Source: UBA5972 sp964466385 (lineage in GTDB: Bacteria > Pseudomonadota > Alphaproteobacteria > Rhodobacterales > Rhodobacteraceae). Taken from it: 10,800 nucleotides of DNA. A program made the translations under genes and the position numbers. Location: the NCBI GenBank assembly GCA_964466385.1, contig CAYXNM010000091.1, forward strand, positions 1 to 10,800, read 5' to 3'. The notes below the pieces were generated by a model. It was not told the origin of the DNA. It was given only the letters and a program-made list of their open reading frames with translations, and ran no database searches. Positions 5,121 to 10,800 of this stretch are shown in pieces (positions within the stretch are counted from its first letter, which is position 1; each line of letters begins with the position of its first letter).

Positions 5121-6488
5121 TCAGACGTTTACCAGGAGGTGCTCGCGCTCCCACGGGCTGATGACCTGAAAGAATTCTTCCTGTTCGGCCCATTTGACGG
5201 CACGGTAGACTTCGCAGAACTCTTCGCTCAGAACGTCTTTCAAAGCTTGCGCGACCTCGAATTTCAACAGCGCTTCACGCAGGCTTTGCGCCAGCGCGGC
5301 ATCGGAAACATAGGCATTGCCCTTGATTTCATCGCGCGGCATCTGCCCTTCGATCAACCCAAGATACCCGCACGCAAGACTGGCCGCGATGCCCAGATAA
5401 GGGTTGCAGTCCATCCCGGCCAGACGGTTTTCAATGCGTTTTCCGGCCGGTGGAGAGATGGGCACACGCAGTCCGGTGGTCCGGTTATCGCGCCCCCATT
5501 CCAGATTGACGGGCGCGGAATGGTCCGGAACGTAACGGCGATAGGAATTCACATAAGGCGCGATCATGGCAATCGCGGATGGCAGGTGGTTTTGCAATCC
5601 GGCGATGAAATGAAAGAATGTTTCACTTTCCGAACCGTCGGCGTCCGAAAACACGTTTTCGCCGGATTTCACATCCACCAGCGAATGGTGAATATGCATG
5701 GCCGATCCCGGCTGGTCCTGCATGGGCTTGGCCATGAAAGTTGCAAAACAATTATGGCGCAACGCGGCCTCGCGGATCAGGCGCTTGAAGTAGAAAACCT
5801 GATCCGCCAGCCTGATCGGATCGCCATGGGGCAGGTTGATCTCGATCTGCCCGGCGCCGCCTTCGTGAATGATCGTGTCGATCTCAAAACCCTGCGCTTC
5901 GGCGAAATCATAGATGTCGTCGATGATCGGCCCAAACTCGTCAACGGCGCTCATGGAATACCCCTGGCTTGACGCAACCCGGCGCCCGGACCGCCCGATG
6001 GGGGGCTCGACCGGTTGCGTGGGGTCGGTATTGGGCGCAACAAGGTAAAACTCCAGTTCGGGCGCGACAACCGGGCGAAGGCCGCGTTTTTCAAAGAGGT
6101 CAACGACGTGTTTCAAGAGGTTTCGCGGCGCGAACGGTACGGGCGTGCCGGACTGATCGGCGATGTTCTGGATGATCTGAATCGTGCGATCCGCGGCCCA
6201 TGGCGCCGCCGTTGCCGTTGCATAATCGGGCGTCAGCACCATGTCGGGATCGGTATACCGGGACTCTCCCCCGAAATCGGCCCACCCACCGGTGATCGTC
6301 TGATAAAAAATCGAATCCGGCAGGTACATCTGTTTTGAGGACGCGAATTTTCCGGCGGGCATCGCCTTGCCTCGGGAAATGCCGGGCATGTCCGATATGA
6401 TACATTCCACCTCTTCAACGCGTTGGCCGTCAAGATAGGCGCGCGCCGCCTGTGGAATCTTGTCCAGCCAGTTACGATTATCGGGCAT
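5121..6488 (-). CDS. PuuA-like glutamine synthetase family protein (probable gamma-glutamyl-amine ligase)
   Basis: This 455-residue cytoplasmic ATP-dependent ligase is of the glutamine synthetase fold and joins the gamma-carboxyl of glutamate to an amine. An N-terminal beta-Grasp domain (about 15-105) is followed by the catalytic domain. Metal and glutamate residues are present: Glu144/Glu146 in PELEFYLV, Glu209 and Glu216 in HEGGAGQIEIN, His265 in SAMHIHHSL, Arg318, Arg336 in DNRTTGLR and Glu353 in KRIENR. The ammonium-binding Glu (327 in enteric GS) is Ser324 in PDHSAPV, and the DGSS ammonium-site Asp is also missing, as expected for gamma-glutamyl-amine synthetases. The ATG at 6488 has an AGGAGG directly upstream and overlaps the end of the amidotransferase gene by 11 bp, implying translational coupling; the frame is open to 6569. 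The amine substrate cannot be read from sequence: putrescine, cadaverine or another amine are all possible. Confidence 0.9.
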   Translation of the reverse strand: MPDNRNWLDKIPQAARAYLDGQRVEEVECIISDMPGISRGKAMPAGKFASSKQMYLPDSIFYQTITGGWADFGGESRYTDPDMVLTPDYATATAAPWAADRTIQIIQNIADQSGTPVPFAPRNLLKHVVDLFEKRGLRPVVAPELEFYLVAPNTDPTQPVEPPIGRSGRRVASSQGYSMSAVDEFGPIIDDIYDFAEAQGFEIDTIIHEGGAGQIEINLPHGDPIRLADQVFYFKRLIREAALRHNCFATFMAKPMQDQPGSAMHIHHSLVDVKSGENVFSDADGSESETFFHFIAGLQNHLPSAIAMIAPYVNSYRRYVPDHSAPVNLEWGRDNRTTGLRVPISPPAGKRIENRLAGMDCNPYLGIAASLACGYLGLIEGQMPRDEIKGNAYVSDAALAQSLREALLKFEVAQALKDVLSEEFCEVYRAVKWAEQEEFFQVISPWEREHLLVNV

Positions 6489-7185
6489 CCGGGCCTCCTG
6501 CCTTTTTGTGCCGGTGAAAGAAATTGGCGATGTCGCGAAAAGTCTCGTCTGCGGCAAGGGGCGTGCCAAGTTTTGCCAGCGCGTCCTCCAGAATGGCGTC
6601 GGGAACCAGTCCGCGTCCCCGGTCTTCGATCAGGCCGTGCAGGAATTCAGCGCTCATTTCGGGATGGGGCTGCATTGAAATCGTATGGTCTCCATATGCG
6701 AGCGCCGCATTTTCACAAAAGTCCGAGGTCGCCAGCAACCGCGCGTCGGCCGGGCGCTTTGTGACCTGATCCTGATGCCACGCGTTGAGCGTAAAATCCT
6801 TGTCCCCGGTCAGGCTCCTGTAGGTCGTTGCGCCGACTGCCCAGCCGTGTCGATACTTCTCAACCTGTCCGCCAAGGGCCTGTGCGATGATCTGGTGGCC
6901 AAAGCAGATGCCGACCAAGGGAATTCTTGCGTTGTGAATTTGCCGGACGAGCGCTTGGAGCCGGTGAATCCACGGCAGGTCTTCGTATGCGCCGAATTTT
7001 GACCCGGTGATCAGCCAGCCGTCGGCATCATGTGCGGATTGCGGAAAGGCGTCATCCACGACCACGTGGCGCTCAAACGAAAAACCAAAGCCATCCAGCC
7101 GGTCGGCGAACATATTGGCATAACTGCCAAATTCGGCCACCAGACCCTCGGGTGAGTGGCCGGTTTGCAGAATTCCGATTTTCAT
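6478..7185 (-). CDS. Class I glutamine amidotransferase-like hydrolase
   Basis: This is a 235-residue free-standing class I glutamine amidotransferase domain. The nucleophile elbow GICFGHQ (Cys94) and the MQPHPEMS block (His174, Glu176) complete a Cys-His-Glu triad, and the WLITGSKFGAYED segment belongs to the same fold. There is no synthase partner domain, signal peptide or membrane segment. Placed between two glutamine synthetase homologues, it most likely plays the role PuuD plays in the Puu pathway: hydrolysing the gamma-glutamyl bond of a pathway intermediate and releasing glutamate. By sequence, however, it looks like the GMP-synthase-type amidotransferase family rather than classical PuuD. 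Start: ATG 7185 with an AGGTGA box at 7194-7189; an in-frame TTG sits one codon upstream. Its 3' end overlaps the next synthetase gene. Confidence 0.9.
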   Translation of the reverse strand: MKIGILQTGHSPEGLVAEFGSYANMFADRLDGFGFSFERHVVVDDAFPQSAHDADGWLITGSKFGAYEDLPWIHRLQALVRQIHNARIPLVGICFGHQIIAQALGGQVEKYRHGWAVGATTYRSLTGDKDFTLNAWHQDQVTKRPADARLLATSDFCENAALAYGDHTISMQPHPEMSAEFLHGLIEDRGRGLVPDAILEDALAKLGTPLAADETFRDIANFFHRHKKAGGPDAR

Positions 7186-7269
7186 CAATCACCTGTTATC
7201 GAGGGTTCCCCCCTGCTATCAGAGGTCGCACCGATTGGGCAAGCTCTGGTTCGCGGCCGACCCCGGTTC

Positions 7270-8613
7270 CTAAACGGTTTCCATGTAAGCCTGAAATTCA
7301 AACTCCTCGGTTGCGTCCGTGAAGCTCTGCCGTTCCTGTTCCTTGCAACTGACGAAGTTGTTGATCAGGTCCTTGTGGAAAATCCTGGCGATCAGGGGAT
7401 CGGTGCGGAAAAGCGCGATGGCCTCGGTCCAGCTCTCAGGCAGGGAAATGCCGTCAGCGCCATAGGCGTTGCCGCTTGTCGGGCTTGCAGGTGCGGCCTG
7501 ATCCTCCATGCCCGTCAGTGCGGCACCAAGAACCACCGCCAGCATGAGGTAGGGATTGATGTCCCCGCCCGCCACGCGGTGTTCGATCCGGCGCGCTTTG
7601 GGGTTGCCGCCCGGGATTCGAATGGCGGTCGTGCGGTTTTCGTATCCCCAGTTGACCGATGTTGGCGCGTGATTGTTGGGCGTCATTCGCCGGTAGGAAT
7701 TGTAATGCGGCGCGAAAACCAGGGTCGAGGCCCGCATGGCCCCCAACAGTCCGCCAACGGCGTTCCCAAGCAGGTCGCTGCCCTCGGGCGTGCCGTCGTC
7801 AAAGACGTTTTCACCCTTGTCATTCACCAGTGAAAAATGCGTGTGCAGTCCGTTGCCCGGCTGGTCGGGAAACGGTTTGGCCATGAAACAGGCGGCCAGT
7901 CCGTGCTTGCGGGCGACACCCCTGGCGGCGATCTTGAACAGCCACGCATCATCCGCGGCACAGAGCGCGTCGCGGTGCAGCAGGTTGATCTCGAACTGCG
8001 CGGTCCCGCTTTCGGATATGGCGGCATCCGCCGGAATGCCCATGTCGGCACATGCCGCGTAAAGGTCGGTGAAAAAGGCATCAAACGTATCGATCCCGCT
8101 CAGGGCGAGCACATCCGCGGATGCAAGGCGCGCGCCGGTACGCGGGCAAAGCGGCGCAAGCGGCACGGGCGATGTGCCGTCCAGCAGGTAGAACTCCATC
8201 TCGGTGGCAACCACCGGCGTCAGGCCGCGGTCCCGGTACCGCGTCAGAATATCTGACAGGGCATGACGCGGGTCGCCGGCGAACGGCGCGCCATCGTCGG
8301 TATACATCCAAAGCGGCAGCAAGGCCGAGGGCGCGGGAAACCAGCCCATCGGGACAAGGCCGCGGTCCGTGGGTTTGAGCGCACCATCCATATCACCGGA
8401 CTGAAACACCAGCGGACTGTCAGCGATATCGCGCCCCCAGACGTCCACATTGAGCGATGAAAGCGGCATCCGCAGACCGCCCGCGAACGCCTTTTCTGCG
8501 TGGCTCGCCGGAATGCGCTTGCCCCGCGCCACCCCGTTGAGATCACAGGCCGCAAGACGCAGGGATTTGATTTCCGGATGCGCGGCAAGCCAGTCGCGGT
8601 CGCGTTCAGACAT
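7270..8613 (-). CDS. Second PuuA-like glutamine synthetase family protein
   Basis: This 447-residue glutamine synthetase-fold ligase is clearly diverged from its partner two genes downstream. Active-site landmarks: Glu138/Glu140 in TEMEFYLL, Glu201 and Glu208 in SESGTAQFEIN, the FMAKPFPDQPGNGLHTHFSL block (His257), Arg309, Arg327 in ENRTTAIR and Glu344 in RRIEHRVAGGDINPYL. The ammonium-binding Glu is replaced by His315 in NNHAPT, again pointing to an amine or amino acid rather than ammonia as acceptor. The N-terminal domain has a different loop (SSLNVDVWGRDIADS) where the other copy has FYQTITGGWAD, so acceptor specificity probably differs. The start ATG 8613 gives a normal length but its ribosome-binding site is poor. 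It is 84 bp from both the binding-protein gene upstream and the amidotransferase gene downstream. A second amine, or a second step of one pathway, is possible. Confidence 0.9.
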   Translation of the reverse strand: MSERDRDWLAAHPEIKSLRLAACDLNGVARGKRIPASHAEKAFAGGLRMPLSSLNVDVWGRDIADSPLVFQSGDMDGALKPTDRGLVPMGWFPAPSALLPLWMYTDDGAPFAGDPRHALSDILTRYRDRGLTPVVATEMEFYLLDGTSPVPLAPLCPRTGARLASADVLALSGIDTFDAFFTDLYAACADMGIPADAAISESGTAQFEINLLHRDALCAADDAWLFKIAARGVARKHGLAACFMAKPFPDQPGNGLHTHFSLVNDKGENVFDDGTPEGSDLLGNAVGGLLGAMRASTLVFAPHYNSYRRMTPNNHAPTSVNWGYENRTTAIRIPGGNPKARRIEHRVAGGDINPYLMLAVVLGAALTGMEDQAAPASPTSGNAYGADGISLPESWTEAIALFRTDPLIARIFHKDLINNFVSCKEQERQSFTDATEEFEFQAYMETV

Positions 8614-8632
8614 GTTTCGACTTCTGTAAATG

Positions 8633-8651
8633 CCGGGGTCCGATACCCCGG
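8633..8651 (-). other. Intercistronic hairpin after the binding-protein gene
   Basis: CCGGGGT (8633-8639) and ACCCCGG (8645-8651) form a perfect 7-bp stem with a 5-base loop in the 84-bp gap between the binding-protein stop and the next start. No T-run follows on the minus strand. It is more likely an mRNA-stabilising or partial-termination structure, as often found behind abundant binding-protein messages, than a full terminator. Confidence 0.5.
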
Positions 8652-8697
8652 TCAGGATCGGTCGGTTATGGCCACGGGGAAGTTGAAGGTCAACGGG

Positions 8698-9441
8698 CTA
8701 CTGCGCCTGACGGTAATTCGGGTCGCGCCCGTCAAACCAGGTGCCGATCAGACTGTCCAGCGTGCCATCCGCCTTGAGCGATGCCAGCGCCGTGTTGAGC
8801 GTGGTTCTCAGGCTCGAAGATTGGGCAACCCCCAGACCGACACCCCCGCCGATAACGATTTCCGTCGCGACCAGCGAATAGGTGCCCGGATAATCGGTCA
8901 TCAGGGCTTCAAGGTTTGCCTGATCGCTCACATAGGCCGTTATTTCCCCGCTGATGAGTGCCTGCAAGGCATCTGCCGGGTCGGAGAATTCAGAAACGGT
9001 CCATCCCTGCGCGTTGACGTAACTTGCCTGCAGGGAAGAGGACTGCGCCCCGACCACGCCAAAGGCCGAAGGATAGCTTCCCCCGTCAAGCGTCATGATT
9101 GCGCTGGGGTCGGCGGGGAAATACTCATCCGAAAAATCGATGTAGATTTCGCGGTCGATGGTGATCTGCATGCCGGTCATGATGACATCGAAATCCCCCG
9201 CCAACAGGTCCGGAATCAAATCGTCCCAGGGGGCAAGCGTCCAATCGCAGGTCAGCCCCGCGCGTTCACAGATCAATGTTGCCAGATCAGCTTCAAAGCC
9301 CTGCAGGACGCCCTCGTCATCCAGATAGTTGTAAGGTTCGAAATCCGCGACCGACGCGAACATGATCGTCGCGGCGTTGGCGGGAACAGCCGTTGAAAGG
9401 GCGAAGGATGCAGCGAGGGCGGCGAGGTGCGATTTCTTCAT
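8698..9441 (-). CDS. ABC transporter substrate-binding protein, polar amino acid type (family 3)
   Basis: This 247-residue periplasmic binding protein captures an amino-acid-like solute for an ABC importer. The N-terminus is a Sec signal peptide (KK, a hydrophobic stretch, then VPANA, with cleavage expected after residue 23), and no lipobox Cys is present. The family 3 pattern is clear: FEPYNYLDDEGVLQGFEADL, WDDLIPDLLAGDFDVIMTGM, TIDREIYIDFSDEYF and AYVSDQANLEALM. Arg97 and Asp173 align with residues that bind the alpha-carboxylate and alpha-amino groups in this family, so an alpha-amino acid-like ligand is more likely than a simple polyamine. ATG 9441 is preceded by AGGAGA; the frame stays open far upstream, but that is an artefact of the antisense of gcdH. 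It is the first gene of the minus-strand cluster. No permease or ATPase gene follows, so the partners must lie elsewhere. Confidence 0.92.
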   Translation of the reverse strand: MKKSHLAALAASFALSTAVPANAATIMFASVADFEPYNYLDDEGVLQGFEADLATLICERAGLTCDWTLAPWDDLIPDLLAGDFDVIMTGMQITIDREIYIDFSDEYFPADPSAIMTLDGGSYPSAFGVVGAQSSSLQASYVNAQGWTVSEFSDPADALQALISGEITAYVSDQANLEALMTDYPGTYSLVATEIVIGGGVGLGVAQSSSLRTTLNTALASLKADGTLDSLIGTWFDGRDPNYRQAQ

Positions 9442-9678
9442 GGTTCTCTCCTGCGAAACCGGATCGGCAAATGGCCCCCGGTAACGTCGTGACGCCGGGA
9501 ACCCGGTCTTGTTAAGCCGGAAATATGGCGAATGGTGGGCAATTGCGTGGAGTTTTTCCCGCAATCTTATTGAATTCCCACCGCCGCTTCCGCGTTGAAC
9601 GGTGCAGCAATTGTATTCCGCCAGATGTTGGGATACGGCAGAGCGTGGCACTCCCATTTCCCAAGAAGGACCTGACAG
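9442..9678. promoter_or_regulatory. Divergent control region between the binding-protein gene and gcdH
   Basis: This 237-bp intergenic region must hold promoters for both directions, but I cannot point to convincing -35/-10 pairs. It contains an inverted repeat ATTGCG (9542-9547) / CGCAAT (9560-9565) with a 12-bp spacer, overlapping the palindrome GCAATTGC (9539-9546). A related GCAATTGT lies at 9607-9614. In the leader of the binding-protein gene, CCCGG (9477-9481) / CCGGG (9495-9499) encloses CGTC/GACG and could fold. These are candidate operators or leader structures only. Confidence 0.45.
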
Positions 9679-10800
9679 ATGACGAACGCTCCCGAATTGA
9701 AGGCAAAAGACGCACCGAACTTGTCGTCGTTTCAGTGGGATGACCCGTTTCTGATGGAAAGCCAGCTTGAAGAGGAGGAGCGCATGATCCGCGACAGTGC
9801 GCGCGCCTACGCTCGCGAAAAGCTGCAACCCAGGATCATATCCGCTTACCGCGAGGAAAAGTCGGATCCGGATGTGATGCGCGAAATGGGCGAGATGGGT
9901 CTGTTGGGGACGACGATCCCCGAAGAATATGGCGGTCTTGGTGCGGGATATGTCAGCTATGGCCTTGCCGCGCGTGAGATCGAACGTGTGGACAGCGGGT
10001 ATCGCTCGATGATGTCGGTCCAGTCCTCGCTTGTGATGTATCCGATCTATGCCTATGGCACCGAAGAACAGCGCAACAGGTATTTGCCGAAACTGGCGAC
10101 GGGTGAATGGATCGGGTGTTTCGGGCTGACCGAGCCTGATGCCGGCTCGGACCCTGGCGGCATGAAGACACGCGCGGAAAAGGTTCAGGGGGGGTATGTG
10201 CTCAACGGAACCAAGATGTGGATTTCGAACGCCCCGTTCGCGGATGTTTTCATCGTCTGGGCCAAGTCCGAGGAACATGGCGGCAAAATCCGCGGGTTTG
10301 TTCTGGAACGCGGTCTCAAAGGGCTGGGGACGCCCAAGATCGAAGGAAAAATGTCGCTGCGTGCCTCCACAACGGGCGAAATCGTGTTGGACGGCGTGGA
10401 GGTTGGCGAAGAAGCCCTGTTGCCCCATGTCCAAGGGCTGAAAGGCCCGTTTGGCTGTCTCAACCGCGCGCGGTATGGCATCAGCTGGGGCGCAATGGGG
10501 GCTGCCGAGTTCTGCTGGCACGCCGCGCGGCAATACGGGCTGGACCGGAAACAGTTCGGCAAACCTTTGGCCGGGATGCAGCTTTTCCAAAAGAAACTGG
10601 CGGATATGCAGACCGAAATCGCGCTGGGCCTGCAGGCGGCATTGCGGGTGGGGCGCCTGATGGATCAGGCCAGCGCGGCGCCGGAAATGATCTCGATCGT
10701 CAAACGCAACAATTGCGGCAAGGCGCTGGACATCGCGCGGATGAGCCGGGACATGCACGGCGGCAATGGGATCTCGGAGGAGTTTCAGGTCATGCGCCAT
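9679..10800 (+). CDS. gcdH: Glutaryl-CoA dehydrogenase GcdH (3' end outside window)
   Basis: The first 374 residues of an FAD-dependent acyl-CoA dehydrogenase are present; the full protein is usually about 400 residues. It oxidises and decarboxylates glutaryl-CoA to crotonyl-CoA in lysine, hydroxylysine and tryptophan breakdown, passing electrons to ETF. It reads as a close relative of human GCDH: VDSGYRSMMSVQSSLVMYPIY (Arg109 matches the glutarate-binding Arg), GCFGLTEPDAGSDPGGM (FAD and substrate loop), GTKMWISNAPFADVFIVWA, SLRASTTGEI, GPFGCLNRARYGISWG, KRNNCGKALDIAR and GGNGISEEF, where Glu368 aligns with the catalytic base. The ATG at 9679 follows AAGGA (9666-9670). It is divergent from the binding-protein/glutamine synthetase-like operon. 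No frameshift is seen, and the reading frame is still open at the window end. Confidence 0.96.
   Translation, partial: MTNAPELKAKDAPNLSSFQWDDPFLMESQLEEEERMIRDSARAYAREKLQPRIISAYREEKSDPDVMREMGEMGLLGTTIPEEYGGLGAGYVSYGLAAREIERVDSGYRSMMSVQSSLVMYPIYAYGTEEQRNRYLPKLATGEWIGCFGLTEPDAGSDPGGMKTRAEKVQGGYVLNGTKMWISNAPFADVFIVWAKSEEHGGKIRGFVLERGLKGLGTPKIEGKMSLRASTTGEIVLDGVEVGEEALLPHVQGLKGPFGCLNRARYGISWGAMGAAEFCWHAARQYGLDRKQFGKPLAGMQLFQKKLADMQTEIALGLQAALRVGRLMDQASAAPEMISIVKRNNCGKALDIARMSRDMHGGNGISEEFQVMRH

Noticed and set aside
3934..5972. Long plus-strand open frames (292 and 338 codons) opposite the aminotransferase and first GS-like gene
   Set aside because: They are shadows of real minus-strand genes, with no motif or start signal; one also spans the intergenic gap.
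6489..6569. N-terminal extension of the downstream GS-like protein
   Set aside because: ATG 6488 has an ideal AGGAGG, and the extension lies inside the amidotransferase gene in another frame.
7192..7220. CCTGTTATC and CCTGCTATC direct repeat 20 bp apart before the amidotransferase gene
   Set aside because: It is short, imperfect and partly made of the ribosome-binding site, which is not enough to call an operator.
9646..9662. Possible sigma-54 promoter (TGGCAC followed by TTTCC) before gcdH
   Set aside because: The -12 element lacks the required GC at the correct distance.
8698..10800. 700-codon open frame on the minus strand running through the whole antisense of gcdH into the binding-protein gene
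   Set aside because: Only the part from ATG 9441 has a ribosome-binding site, a signal peptide and family motifs. The upstream part is antisense to a clear glutaryl-CoA dehydrogenase and reflects biased codon third positions.

Overview
The window looks like a chromosomal segment of a marine-type alphaproteobacterium of the Rhodobacterales (roseobacter group). This rests on the gene order phaC-phaP-phaR, the moderately high G+C content with G/C-rich third codon positions, and the style of the proteins. No RNA gene, insertion sequence, phage gene or CRISPR array was seen. Nine genes are supported, and the largest gap between genes is about 240 bases.

Left part (1-1650, + strand): polyhydroxybutyrate (PHB) storage. 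The C-terminal end of the class I PHA synthase phaC enters from the left. It is followed by a phasin (phaP), a strong hairpin terminator, and the PHB-responsive repressor phaR. CTGC/GCAG-type motifs lie upstream of both phaP and phaR and fit PhaR operators, so the circuit is probably repressed and autoregulated by PhaR.

Middle part (1653-3703): an ornithine cyclodeaminase/mu-crystallin family gene (- strand, closest by eye to EutC of ectoine utilisation) is divergent from a LysR-type regulator (+ strand), with a 107-bp shared control region. Its stop codon is two bases from that of phaR.

Right part (3754-9441, - strand): a probable five-gene transcription unit. In order of transcription it encodes a periplasmic amino-acid-type ABC binding protein, a PuuA-like glutamine synthetase homologue, a class I glutamine amidotransferase, a second PuuA-like glutamine synthetase homologue (overlapping the amidotransferase gene by 11 bp), and a DegT/DnrJ/EryC1/StrS aminotransferase after a 185-bp gap that may carry its own promoter. 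Both synthetase homologues keep the ATP/metal/glutamate residues but lack the Glu that binds ammonium in true glutamine synthetase. This suggests they ligate glutamate to an amine, and that the amidotransferase later removes the glutamyl group. The substrate is unknown.

Right edge (9679-10800, + strand): a divergent glutaryl-CoA dehydrogenase gene (gcdH), cut by the window end. Its position next to the gamma-glutamylation-type operon raises the possibility of a lysine/cadaverine/5-aminovalerate to glutarate route, but this is inference only. The most notable element of the window is this compact binding protein-GS-GATase-GS-DegT set.
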